A stretch of 64,000 nucleotides of DNA from assembly GCA_963580455.1 (NCBI GenBank), contig OY756972.1:17437001-17501000 (forward strand), read 5' to 3'. A model generated the notes under the pieces. The model made no database searches. It saw only the letters and a list, made by a program, of their open reading frames with translations, and was not told where the DNA came from. The DNA is from Euonymus europaeus (taxonomy: Eukaryota; Streptophyta; Magnoliopsida; Celastrales; Celastraceae). Within the stretch, counting starts at the first letter, position 1, and the number at the start of each line of letters is the position of its first letter. Positions 42,976 through 54,480 of the stretch are shown here, piece by piece. The position numbers and the translations under genes were made by a program.

Positions 42976-44957
42976 GTTTCTTCTTCTGAAGGATGTATAC
43001 TCTTAGCAGTTAACAGGAAAACGTGAAGCTCTGTTTTCCACTGACGTAATCGGAATCTTACTGTAGTTTGATGTTAATGTTTGAAGAGGGCCTAGATGCA
43101 ATTTTGCCATGTAGAATACCTAGTCTAAATGATAGATGTGGTTCCACTGTTTGTTTTTAGCTTCCTGTTTATGTAATTGAGTAGGAATTGTGTCATGGAA
43201 TAAGCCATGAGATGGGTTAAGTGGACATAGGGAGGGTGTGGAGCTGGAGTTGATTGAAGAAATGTTTGGCTGATTTACAGCTGTGTACATGTTCTTGATT
43301 TGTCATGTCTAGGATCTACATTTGTTGCTTTCGGAATATTTTCTGTTGTTTCAATGAATATTCTTAGCGGAATATGTTGAACATTGTAAAAACTACTGGA
43401 AGGTTGATTCCTTGGAGTCTGAAGAAGGCAGATTATAAAAGTCGACGCATCCCTTTAGATGTTAATCATGCTTTTTTTTTTTCCTTTTGTGCATTGTTTG
43501 CTATTTTGGTTTTAGTGTGGGCCAATAGATTTCATTTCTTTTTGCCTGGTCAGTATTTCTTGCTAGATTGCAAGCCCTAATCTTCTGTATAGAACAAGAT
43601 AATGGTATGACATTGATTGACTCCTGAGCTGGATGCAGTGCATTTGCAGTTTCATAATTTCTTCTGAACTAGGACTTTCAACCGTGGATTTGGTACGGAG
43701 TGTTTTTCATTGATTTAGTTATGAAATTGTTTTTTATAATTAGTTGTAATGTTGGTCTAGTTAAACTGATTGACCATCTGAAATGGAATTTTTTGACTTT
43801 TAGGTTCAACATTTGAAGTTGCCGCATTGATGTCCTGTTAAACAGTTCTTACTCCAACATTTCAATTGGTGAGGCAAATGAATAGTAGACCACGTAATAG
43901 AAAAAATGAATTTGGTTAGACCCTCCATTGGGTATCCCTTTTTATCATAGTCGTGCCCATCTATCTCTATTTGGTCATTTTCTCTTCCGATCTGTTCATT
44001 TTACATTCTACTAGATCGAGAGTGTGCAACGGCAATCTTTATGATTGTTTTATGCTAGAATCTCTTTGCATCACTCTTGGTTTCTTGCCTGACTTTTAAG
44101 TCTCTTTTGGTGAGCAAATGATGTTATATGTTGTTTTTTCCTTGAGAATGTGAAAGATAGTATACTAAAGGCTACTGTGGGGCTGCCGCACATTTAAAAA
44201 GTTCTGCAAGAAGAAACTGCATTGGAGCTATCTTGGACAGTCCAGAGCAAGGCAGTGCATGAGTAGCAGACCAGGTCTCATAATGCGAGGAATATGCAGC
44301 TGCTCGACTCCAAATCCAAGGGACTCCTAAAGAATGTTTGATGCCGCCTCCAACTAATTGAGTTGAAGCTTCAACTCAATATTGATGCAACCGTCTATGT
44401 TAATGGTTCGATATAAGCTGCAGTTTGCAGGGTTTGGTTCGATATCAGCTGCAGTTGAGATGGCAAAAAGACTGTCGATTTCAAGTTTCTACAGCTTCCT
44501 TTGCAGCTGAGCTAGCATAAATCATCCACCCACTTTTGGTAGCAAATCCTCCACAGCAGTGGCTTCATCAATATTGATGCAACCGGTCTACATTAATGGT
44601 TTGATATAAGCTGCAGTTTGCAGGGTTTGGTTCGATATCAGCTGCAGTTGAGATGGCAGAAAGACTGTCGATTTCAACATTCTACAGCTTCCTTTGCAGT
44701 TGAGCTAGCATAAATCATCCACTCACTTTTGGTAGCAAATCCTCCACAGCAGTGGCATCATCAACCAGATTGGTGCTTCAAGCGATTTACATTAGAATCT
44801 GTAACTCTTTAATAATTTGTCTTATTGGTTTGTAAAAAAATAAATAAAGAATCCAGTACATCAAAGAATCAAAGCAAATAACCGGTTTTCCTGTGAAAAA
44901 ACCAAGCCATTGTGTTTATCAAAAAGAAAAAATGAAGGCATTGCTAAGCTACTTGCC
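42976..44957. other. Intergenic region with a 192-bp tandem duplication
   Basis: No further gene is supported. The open frame at 43374-43580 is AT-rich with no domain. The region contains the tandem repeat 44376-44765 and the 3' flanks of the convergent genes on either side. Confidence 0.5.
44376..44765. repeat. Two-copy tandem repeat, period 192 bp, with palindromic core
   Basis: The units start TCAATATTGATGCAACCG at 44376 and 44568 and both end in CACAGCAGTGGC. Each unit itself holds two related GATAT(A/C)AGCTGCAGTT segments and a GCAGCTGAGCTAGC-like palindrome. The units are highly similar, with a few substitutions. Confidence 0.88.
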
Positions 44958-47915
44958 CTACTTTGACAGGGTTTTGTTGTGATCATCGTCGTTCAAATAG
45001 GAAGGAGCAATTTTCACTTCTTGAATAACAAACCCAGCTTTGTGGCACGCTTCCTCCAGAAGCTTCACTTGCGATGGCCCATCGGGGCAGAATACCACTA
45101 CGGCTCCTCCACTACCCGTGAATTTCGAAGCAGCACCGACCCGTCTGGCCACCTCCACCATTTCTAGGTTTAGATTGCCGAGCACATCATCTCCAAACAT
45201 GCTCCTATACATGAAATCAATAGCCAGAGAAATGAGCGACAACAAGACAGATAAAAAGAGGCATAAGATAACAAATAGACATAATATTAGGAGTCTCTTA
45301 ATCTACTGTGTAACATGAACAAAGTAATAAGAATTACATAAACCATAATCAATATGGGCCCATATGAACTTTAATTGTTGTAATTTTCACACCCCATTTA
45401 CATTGCAGACCTAACAAGTGGAGTAGATGTCATATCCAAGTCTAATTGGATCGAGCAACCTAGCTCTGATATCATGTTGTAATTTCCACAAACTCACACA
45501 TCAACAATATTATTCACTTTGGGTTGTCCGATTCTTGAGTATACATCGGACCCGCACTGTTTTGGTCCTCCTTAGTCCAGCTACTAAGTGCCGAAACCCA
45601 TGGGCAAAGCCTAACTCACTTGAGCTAGGAGTGAGTGTTGGAAGTGTGCTTGTATTTATAAAATGTTTTTACAATCCTAAAAATATTTAGATGTGAGACT
45701 TTTACAATTAAAAAAATAAAGAGAAATAAGCAATTTCCTTTTATTTTTCTAAGATTTATTGAAAGCCTGATGAGAGGCCATAAATGACACTTTTCAGGAC
45801 CATAATCAACATTTCCTTATATGCCTCTTCAAAGCAGAGCCATGGACAGTCTTATGCATGAAACCAAAAGGAAAATAGAAGGAAAAGAAAAGGAAAAGAA
45901 AACCAATTGTCAAAATCAGTGGCACTTCCTGATGCAGAAACAATTTCATGATACAGTGCTACTGAAATATGCGAGAGTGCACCCATTCATTTGATAGGCA
46001 GAATTTGATTGATCCCGATTAGTTAATTGGCAGTTTCCTTTCACATATGATCTGGTACGTAAGATACAGAAAAAGGATAAAAAATCTTACCTCCGAAGGT
46101 CAAAATTACGATTCATGAGATCTAGAAATTTGGAATAGTTCTTTTCCAGCAATGCAGTCCGTCCTTCTGCGGCTAAATTTCCAACTTCTTCCATTGATGA
46201 TGTTATAAACTTGTCTCCATCAAGCCACCTTTGCCTGACTGAGCTATGTACCTGAAGTCAACCAACTGTGTTGAATCTCGCAAGCCCATCACTAAAAGCT
46301 TATGCATTGATAGACAACTCTGGATCTCTTAAACCGGGTATTACAGCTTCTAAACCTTGACAGTATACTTCCAGTACGCCAAATTGCATAATTACATGCA
46401 AGTGCAACTTTCATATATTTATGCCAAATGCACTCGTTTCAATTGGGAAGAAAATAAACCAAATGAAGATTGACTCCTAAATGGAAAAATAAATTTAGAA
46501 TAAGAAAATAAAATTAGATGTCAGACGAAGGCATAAATAATCAGTCAAACAGCCACTATGTGTGCGTGTGGATTGAGGGAAGTGGGAGAAGGGGCAGGGA
46601 AACTCACTTAAAGAGAAGGGAAGAGAAATGAAGGTAGAATATTTTTCCCCTATCATGTTTGGATAGAAAGGAAAATAAAATAAAATAAAGGAATGGATTT
46701 TGTATTCATCTTGGATAGTTACCATGAAAGCAACAAAAACAGAAGAAAATAAAAGAGGGCACTCGTTTTGATTTCATGCTTTGAGTAAGCATGACACAGA
46801 CAGAACAGAAGATAACGTTTGATCAACGAAGAACATCCCCCCACACCAAAGACGAGAAAACATTCCGGACCCGACAAAAAAAAATTAAGATGTTAAAAGA
46901 GAGATACAAATCCCACAATACCCAGGAAAAAATTTCATCGACATGCACAAACATATACAAAACTGGAGGCGATTGTATGGTGCTAACCTTGCCAGAGTCA
47001 CTTGGATTATCAGCATAGATAAGATGGAGAGGTGGAAGAAGATTAATATCCATGGGTGTATAGATTCCATGTCCCAGCTTCTCCATGTGTTCCTTGCTGA
47101 AATCCTACACCAAAAGTACACAAACATAATCAATGAAGCTTTGCCCTGTTTTCCCCAAACACCAAATCACACAAAATTATTCACATTACCATGTACACAA
47201 GACCCCCATAGACCTGGGCAACCCGATCCTGAAGACCAGCAACAATTCCAAGCTCATTCTCCGCACTAAGTACAAGGCTAGGCCTGATTTCTACTTTGAT
47301 TAGATGCCTCAGTTGGTAGAAATCAAGAAGGCAGTTCAAGGCAGCCGTCACAATAGCACTAGATCCCGATAATCCTGTCTGGATCACAATCACCCAGATA
47401 ACTCACATAATTGTATCAAAACCTAAGAATCAAACCACGAAATGAAGATACCTGGCGAGGAATATTGGTATCGTAAGAGAGCGCAAAGTTTCGTTTGTGA
47501 AGATCAATGTTATTATCTCTACAATAACCATGGAACACCTTACAGATGGCCATAAGCAGGCGTACTCCTCCATAGTAGCCTTCACTTCGCAAGCGCCCAA
47601 CCTGCACGAATCAATCAGATACACATCTCATCAAAATCGATTGGTAATTGAATCCAATGTGAACTGAAATGAATAGGATCGTAAAATTACGAGGTGATCG
47701 AGAGAGGTGAATTGAACGAGATCGTGAGTGGGATGGGGGTTGATAAGGAGCGCATCGGAGGGCCGGAGGGTGACGGTGGCGTAAAAGTTGGCGAGACTGA
47801 AGGAAATGGTCCGGCCGTAGTAGACGTCGCTGGGGTTACCGAGAAGGCCAACCCGAGCGTATACCTTGTGTTGTATTATTGATGGAGTTGTGGCTTCTCC
47901 TTCGATGCGATCCAT
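44958..47915 (-). CDS. GLCAK: Glucuronokinase (GHMP kinase family), complete
   Basis: Glucuronokinase phosphorylates D-glucuronate with ATP to glucuronate 1-phosphate. This is the salvage step of the myo-inositol route to UDP-glucuronate for cell-wall polysaccharides, in the cytosol. The six exons are 47915-47691, 47601-47452, 47378-47190, 47104-46988, 46251-46091 and 45204-44958. All borders are GT-AG with matching phases, giving 362 aa, the usual length. Landmarks are [20 protein letters not shown] near the N-terminus, the GHMP ATP-binding motif [44 protein letters not shown] and the C-terminal GHMP motif [14 protein letters not shown]. The start ATGGATCGC was chosen because homologues begin here; the frame stays open a further 81 bases upstream. 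The 886-bp intron 5 contains a short retroelement remnant. No damage is seen in the coding sequence. Confidence 0.93.
45353..45798 (-). mobile_element. Short TRIM-like retroelement remnant in glucuronokinase intron 5
   Basis: On the minus strand a 232-bp LTR-like segment (45706-45475, TGTAAAAGTCTCACATC to AAATTACAACA) is followed at once by TGATATCAGAGC. That is one mismatch from the initiator tRNA-Met primer-binding site TGGTATCAGAGC. About 80 bp later a short copy of the LTR end recurs (GTGTGAAAATTACAACA at 45392-45376). The whole 446-bp block is flanked by an 11-bp direct repeat ACCATAATCAA (45342-45352 and 45799-45809), which does not fit a 5-bp LTR duplication. The exact boundaries are therefore unsure. 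Confidence 0.5.
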
Positions 47916-48866
47916 CTTCTTCGCCGATTTTGCCAAAAAGTTCGAATCATAACACACGCATATATACGAAAAATCCAAATCAACATGACGCGTCAATTCA
48001 ATATCCCAATCGTGATCCGGAGTTAAATTAGTTGCTATAATTGAATGATTACTAAATCATCATAGAATATATAAAAATTAGATACACTTTCACTTTCTTC
48101 CATCCTAAATTTTATATAATTTAATTTCTATCATTTTAGTCGTCTAACAACCATTTATATATCTTTATACATGGATTATAATTTAATATTTTAATTTATT
48201 TTTGACTATTATTTGAATTATATTATGATTATCTTTTACCACAATTAAAAAAAAGATAATAGTATTGTCGATGTAAAAATCCGCACCGACGTTGGGGTTT
48301 TCTGTGTTAAACTCACCAAAGCCAAAGAGCTGAATTGAAACGAAAGCACACAACAATATACGTGGTTCGGCAAGAACGTCCACGGTAGAGTCTGTATTTT
48401 TTATTATCTCTCAAATGGTCACAAGGGGTGTTATTTATACTACTATCAGGTAACAGCTCTCCGGCTCCCTCTCCTTGCATTAGACATGCAATTGTTGTTT
48501 GAATTTTGAAGAAGAGTTGAGCAAATCAAGATCAGCACTAAGGCAGGATGAGGTTAAGTTCCACATTCTCATACGTTTGTGCCACGTCTAGTCTCCAAAT
48601 GTCTTTCGCCTCTGTTGCCACGTGGCTTCACTCTTTTACGATCCACAATTGCTCCTAGTCTTTTTCTCTTTTTTAGCAAATAGAGAAATTAGGCTAAATT
48701 GATTGACTCTTCCTGCATAGTCTCTAACTTCTGATTGAACTAGGATTCCTCGTATACATATATAAGGCGAATGCTTTCTTCTCCTTTTCTTTTGGCACGT
48801 TGAAGTTTCTTTACCAAAAATTCAAGTATTTCTTTACCTTTTTTTTGTTTTGGTCAGGAGGCTCCA
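47916..48866. other. Glucuronokinase upstream region and repeat-like sequence
   Basis: Bases 47916-48260 are the 5' flank of the glucuronokinase gene. From about 48265 the sequence contains ACGTGGTTCGGCAAGAACGT and CCACGG, a string typical of dispersed plant retroelement ends. A related string occurs inverted at 54090-54150. No boundaries or coding could be fixed. Confidence 0.35.
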
Positions 48867-49206
48867 CTGCCGTGCTAGTACTGGCGGGCCAGCTCCAGCC
48901 CAGCACTCGGCTGGAAGCTTCACTACCCCCGCCAGTACTAGCGGGCAGCTTCCGCCCAATAGCTGGGCGGGACTGCCCCTCACCCAACAATGGCGGGGCA
49001 TCTCTAGCCCAGCATTGGGCGGAAAGCTTCACTGCCCTTACTAGTACTGGCGAAGCAGCTCCCGCCTATCAACTGGGCGGGACTGCACCCCGCCCAACAG
49101 CTAGGCGGGATTTCACTGCCCCGCCCAGCTACTGGCGGGACTCCACTTCCCCGCCCAGCAGCTGGGCCGGATAGCACTGGGGTAGCTCACGACTGGGCGG
49201 GACAAT
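48867..49206. repeat. GC-rich array of hairpin-forming repeats
   Basis: About nine degenerate units of roughly 35-40 bp each contain a near-palindrome of the form CGCCCA.(C/T)AGCTGGGCGG or CGCCAGTACTAGCGGG, separated by GACTGC or TTCACTGCC. The block is strongly GC-rich inside an AT-rich region. The open frames here (48800-49174 and its complement) are by-products of the repeat. Confidence 0.8.
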
Positions 49207-49398
49207 GCTTGTCATCCGGATTCGTTCCTTTTTGAACAGTCATTAATTTTGTCTTTCCTAACTTGAAAATTTTAATTGTTGTTGACTCTTTGTCAAATTT
49301 TATTTTTAGTCGCTATGGGGAGATACAGTAAGCTCTTGTCCAGCGCCGAAAATATAAAATCTTTTTGAAAGAAGTATGAGATTTAATCACCTTTTCAA
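49207..49398. other. Short unassigned spacer
   Basis: AT-rich, with no feature recognised. It leads directly into the transposon-related reading frame. Confidence 0.4.
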
Positions 49399-50585
49399 GT
49401 GTTGGACCCTTCCAAAATTGAAGATGAGGAATCAACGGAATACATCAAGGTTCCCATAATGATTGTGATAAAGTGTGGGATACGCTTTCCCTTCCAGCCT
49501 TTAATTCGAGATTTCTTCCCCTACACTCTGTTGGATCCCTCACTTTTGTGTCAGAATGCTTACAAGATATTGGGTGCGGTAATGAAGTTGAATTATCTGC
49601 TCGATACGAAGCTCACTCTTGCTGACATCTTTAGTTGCTATGCTCTTCTAAAGGCTCCAACTAGTGATGGCTACTATCTTTCTAGGAGATACCCAAATGC
49701 TCTAATTCATTGTCTTCCATCTTCTTCTAGAGAGATGGATTATATGCTAGTCTCTAGAGACTGAAGTTTCACCAATTGCCAAGACAAGTCTATTAGTATT
49801 AGTTCTCCTTCATGCTCATTTTCTTTGCTTTCATTTGCATTTTTTTAATACCCATTATCCTTTTGTGATGTCTCAGGTATTCCCTCCTCCAATGGGCCTA
49901 CAAAAATGATCAGTGCTATATTTATGAAGGACATGGAAAGTTCTTTCATCAAGAATTCTCATGCAGGGAAGTTTTGGAGGTCTGCGCTGGTATTGCTTGG
50001 TCAACCTCCTCTCTATTGTTCTTTCAAGTCTCTTCCTCTGAATTCGACAATAGATCGGGCCAAGGAATTTTTTGATAACTTTAAATTTCCTGAGGCTGCG
50101 GCTAGTGAAGAAGATTCTTCCGCTGTTAATGAGTCTAATGGAGGGGAAAGTGAACAAAGCGCATCAAAGGAGAATGTCAGTTCATCATTCGACAACAACA
50201 ACAGAGGTTAACTTTTATAAAACATCTTCTTTTCCTTGAAATTTGATAGGCTCCATCCTTTTTTCTTCCTTTAATTTCACTTTGGGTTTTGTAGGTGTTG
50301 TAAGTGAAGGTGCAGAGTTGCGCATGAAGGCCTTGTCCGATCGCCCAGCAGCATGTGCCCCTGGTGCAAGGGTCTCTTTTGGTAATCTTAGCCATAGAGA
50401 CATTCCCTGCAATGAAGGTTCCTGATATTTGTAGATGCGAGTTTGACTCTGCACAGATCTTTGGGCCCTCTGTCGCCACTGGTGCACCCGCTGAGGTGAG
50501 ATCTTCACAACCCTTTCTCGGTGACATTCTAAATTTACTAGGCAAGTCACCACAACCTCCTGTTGGGCATGAGTCACATCCATAG
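49399..50585 (+). pseudogene. Transposon-derived gag-like (plant transposon protein) reading frames
   Basis: Frame 49399-49764 (KCGIRFPFQPLIRDFFPYTL, LGAVMKLNYLLDTKLTLADI, PTSDGYYLSRR) resembles the gag-like plant transposon protein family found in non-autonomous retroelements. From memory, that family has FPxPPLLRDFF, LTPNxYR and DIFxCYxL patterns. Further pieces are 49906-50211 (FIKNSHAGKFWRSALVLLGQ, then a serine/glutamate-rich stretch) and, after a short possible intron, 50295-50425 (LSDRPAACAPGARVSFG). Stops and frame changes separate them. Whether they are exons or a decayed ORF cannot be settled here. The continuation appears as the coding arm of the inverted repeat downstream. Confidence 0.5.
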
Positions 50586-51020
50586 GTCAACATCTTGGAA
50601 ATCAAGTCAAGATAAGTTCTTTAAGTATCTTTTTTTATTCTTTCTTTTTTTGATGCTTACTTACACGCATATTTGATAAGCAGTAATATTAGTTGAAAGC
50701 CGATATCGTCTTCATTCATTTATATTTACAAGTGCTTACATAGTTCGTAGAAATATTAGCCTAAGGACGGCAATTAAAACATACTAGGAATTTGACACAA
50801 CCCTAATCACACTCAAAATCTGACGTAGAATTCTGTAAATTCATAGTTTGAAGCTCTTCGTACTCTTTGATCATGACTTCAATCTCTTCTTCAGTCAAGT
50901 TTTCAGCTTTCTATTTTGTCATAACTTCGCCTAGAGCTTTGATTCTTGACCTGTCGTTGATGGAAGCGCATTTATCACCAGCAGTTCCAGAAGCTCGGTG
51001 AATTCAAAAAATATACACAA
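50565..51020 (-). repeat. Long inverted repeat, left arm
   Basis: It pairs with 51745-52200. Matching landmarks include GTCACATCCAT at the outer end, AAGATAAGTTCTTTAAGTAT, GAAAGCCGATAT/ATATCGGCTTTC, TTGATCATGACTTCAATC and TCACCAGCAGTTCC near the inner end. On the minus strand it reads ENLTEEEIEVMIKEYEELQ, with a stop inside MTK*. Confidence 0.88.
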
Positions 51021-51253
51021 AACATACCTTAAAGTTTTCTTCATCTGCCAAAAAGACGATGGACGAAAGGCCGATGGCCGAAATAAGAAATTTTTTGATT
51101 CCCATAATAAACATTAACTTCCCCTCAAAATATCAACCGTCAATTGCCCACTATCATAGTGGTTTGTTCAAAATAAACCGTCATGATTATGGTGACGCTT
51201 CGAAAACATAATCGAAATAAATACCAGTAATCCCACTCTATAAATAAGATAGA

Positions 51254-51499
51254 ATGGCAACAAAAAGGGCAAGGGCAAAAATGGATTCCACCCCATCACA
51301 GTCTCCATCTCATAAACGACAGAAACTAGAAGAAGAAACGTCAAGAACAACTCTAGAAGAAAAGGACGATGCTAGTTTGGAAGACCAGAAAGCATTGCAA
51401 ATCAAAAGTCTCCAAGATCAAGTGCAGGACTTGAAAGAACAACTAGAAATTCAAAAATGGTTTGTTGAGGAAGCAAACGAGTATGAGGCAAACCTGTAA
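51254..51499 (+). CDS. Small coiled-coil ORF in the loop of the inverted repeat
   Basis: The 81-aa frame (MATKRARAKMDSTPSQSPSH, KRQKLEEETSRTTLEEKD, then IKSLQDQVQDLKEQLEIQKW) has a basic N-terminus and a short coiled coil. It lies between the two arms, in the loop. No homology is recognised. It may be a piece of the same transposon-derived protein family as 49399-50585. Evidence for expression is lacking. Confidence 0.35.
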   Translation: MATKRARAKMDSTPSQSPSHKRQKLEEETSRTTLEEKDDASLEDQKALQIKSLQDQVQDLKEQLEIQKWFVEEANEYEANL

Positions 51500-51744
51500 A
51501 TTGTTGATACAAGAATCGACAATCGATCATATGAAGGAAAACGTGTAAATCTGAGAAGAACATGAAGGATTTACATGATTCAGTCTTGGTGGCCTACATA
51601 TGCGACGCAAGAATTCATACTTCTCTTATTCATTGTCCTTGCTTGATACTGCCCAAAAAAAAAGATCCCTATTATATGCAATTTTTCCCCATTTATACCC
51701 AATTGGGGTAGTTTTAGTTAGTTGATAGCAGTTTAAGGGGGGTT

Positions 51745-52200
51745 ACATATTATTTGAATTCACTGAACTTTTGGAACTGCTGGTGATAAAATCACTGCCA
51801 TCAGCGGCCGGTCAATAATCAAAGCTCTAGGTGAAGTTATGACAAAACAGACAGTTAGAAACTTGACTGAAGAAAAGATTGAAGTCATGATCAAAGAGTA
51901 CGAAGAGCTTCAAGCTATGACTTTACAGACTTCTGTGTCGGATTTTGAGTCTGATTAGGGTTGTGTCAAATTCCTAGTATGTTTTAATTGTTATCCTTAG
52001 GCTAATATTTCTACCAACTATGTAAGCACTTATAAATATAAATGAAGGAAGACAATATCGGCTTTCAACTAATATTATTGCTTATCAAATATGCATGTAA
52101 GTAAGCATAAAAAAAAGAATAAAAAAAGATACTTAAAGAACTTATCTTGACGTGATGTCCAAGATGTTAGCCGATGGATGTGACTTATGCCTCGGCCTAG
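51745..52200 (+). repeat. Long inverted repeat, right arm
   Basis: This is the inverted copy of 50565-51020. On the + strand it encodes KALGEVMTKQTVRNLTEEKI then EVMIKEYEELQAMTLQ and a stop (51958), the likely C-terminus of the gag-like transposon protein. This arm keeps the frame better than the left one. Confidence 0.88.
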
Positions 52201-52727
52201 AATGTTTCATGCTACCGATGAAGCATCTTATCCAATCATAAGCCATTGCTGATACGCAAACCTGAAAGAAACATACTACAACCAAAAGTGATGTTGTTTG
52301 TGCGATATGTCAAGCGCTTATATATGCTGTGTCGCATAGATATGCATATATTTGACATAAAATGTCAACGATATACATTTCAGCGATTCATCATTCAGAT
52401 CCTTTTTTTATAGTTTTGTTTATACAGTAGAATGAATCAAAATACAATCCTGAATCACGAAGAAGATAGATATAACCTGAGGTGCTTCGCGTCTCAGCTG
52501 TTGTTGAGGATTTTGCCTTCGGCCGTGTGTAATTTATATGCTCCATGGCCAACCAAGTCATAATTTTTTTAAAAAAATTTCTTACATACGGCTCGAGTTT
52601 TTAATATTAATTGGCTTTGCTTTGTCTATTGCACATGCTTCCCTTGAAGTACTTTCATTATTTTCTTGATTGCCAAAAATAACACCCGACATAAATAACA
52701 CCCGTCGTAATTCTTGGACAGCAACCT

Positions 52728-52730
<3 letters not shown>

Positions 52731-52785
<55 letters not shown>
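52731..52785. repeat. TA dinucleotide microsatellite
   Basis: An almost pure (TA)n run of about 55 bp follows CATACATATATA. It creates spurious Tyr-Ile reading frames on both strands. Confidence 0.95.
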
Positions 52786-52788
<3 letters not shown>

Positions 52789-54239
52789 TAATATATATGG
52801 AGAAGTTAAGAGAGCGTTAAAGGTGCCACATCATATTTCATTCATATCAAAAATCCAATGGAGGCTATATATATATCTATTTATTTTGATGTCCTTGATT
52901 AATTGCTATTCAGAAAGGAAAAAAAATTGTCTTCATAAATTACGAAGCGTCTCTTTATGTTTTTTCACCGTATCTTAGTTGTGTATTAATGGACCTCTAG
53001 AACTACTTGGACGGATATACGAAGGTCGAAAGGTCACAACGAAAGGGCACGCCCATCAAGTTTTTGTTCAAATGGATCAAAAGTAGATGATTCAGGTGCT
53101 CTTCCAAATCAAAGCCGTTGGATTCAGGATGGAGAAGGAGGTTGAAAATTCTTCTTGAAAGACGTTGGAAAGCTGCTCTACTGAGTGCAAATAAGAACAA
53201 ACAAGATTGTTCAGTCGCAAACTCTCTTTATTCTGCCCCCCGATTCTCTAATTTTGCTCGACAGTTATCTGCTTCTTTGGTAACATATAAATTCGTATCA
53301 AAACCAAAGTAAATCCATAACTTACCAAAATACAAAAGAGATGGCTGCACGGACGGGTGTCGAGCTAATAAAAATCAGATGATACGATCTCTAATCGAAA
53401 ATGGGTCAACGACTTCTTTTTTAGCGAATTTTGAAGAAAACAAACACAATATGGCGTCTAAGGCCACCCGATTCCCTTGCAAAAAAACACAATGGAGAGA
53501 ATAAACATGCCCTTCTAGGATGAAGTTAAATATTTGCATTGATCTAGCACTTCAATATGGCAATACCAAATAGAAAAGGCTCTGCTTTAATAAAGAGGCT
53601 TTTTACAGCCGATGATATACTATAAAATTACAAACAACAAGCTCGCTAATAGAATCCCTAATCACAAACCTTTTGAGTTAAAACATGAGTCGCACGTAAT
53701 TGAAACTAAACTGAAAAAGAAAAGAAGAAAAAAAAAATCAGATATTGTCTTGCACTGTCACGACTTCCTTCTTATATACCATACCTCTTTCTCCCACTTC
53801 TTGACTCCAATTATGCCGATTCCGCATGTATACAAGTAGACTTCGACTGGCACCTCCTCCATCCAGAAGTGTAGTCTTTGTTGAATTATGGTGTGGTTAA
53901 TTATAATGATGGATTGAACTTTAAAGCCTAAAGGTAAAGTTGAAAGCTTTGCGGGGGAGACGAGGAGCTCGAAGTGGGCTGAGTTTTTTATGTATGAGGG
54001 TATCTTTGTCATTGTATTGGGTAGATACTAGGGTTATTGATATATGTCCTAGTTGGCACTGAAACATTGTACGGCTGATTTCATATGGTAAAAATGAGGA
54101 GCTCCCGTGGACATAGGCTTGATTGGCCGAACCAAGTAAATCTTTGTGTCCGATTTCTTATTGCTTTCTTTGATTATGTGAGATCAATCACAACAGTCCT
54201 CGATCAGAAAATGATAACTTGGAAAGTCCATGAGCAACA

Positions 54240-54480
54240 GTATTTAAAGTCCTACAGATGAGAGACACTCCACAAGGAAAGAGAGCTGACGCCGTATTTC
54301 CACGATCACTAGTTCCCAATTTGTGAGAGGAACTTCTCCACCTTCAAGAGCATGCACGATAACAGCTGAATCACCCTAAACAGCTGAATCGTCCTAAAAA
54401 ATAACTCTTCTGAAACCCAAATCACGAGCCAAGTTGGAGTGTTGCCATGTTGCCATGGCTTTTGCAAGAGACATCTAAGC
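54240..54480 (-). pseudogene. RNase H-like (RVT_3-type) relic
   Basis: On the minus strand, pieces in two frames read ARDLGF, RRVIF, GDSAVIVHALEGGEVPLTN, WELVIVEIRRQLSFLVECLS and NTVAHGLSK. They follow the plant non-LTR-type RNase H pattern (LGFxxVxxExDSxxVVxAL ... Rxx N xxAHxLAK). Stops and frameshifts are frequent. Confidence 0.4.

Noticed and set aside
48800..49174. 124-aa + strand frame and its minus-strand partner
   Set aside because: The composition follows the GC-rich repeat array and both strands are open only because the repeat lacks stops. No domain and no splice signals.
52582..52978. Open frames with Tyr-Ile repeats on both strands
   Set aside because: They are translations of the TA microsatellite at 52731-52785.
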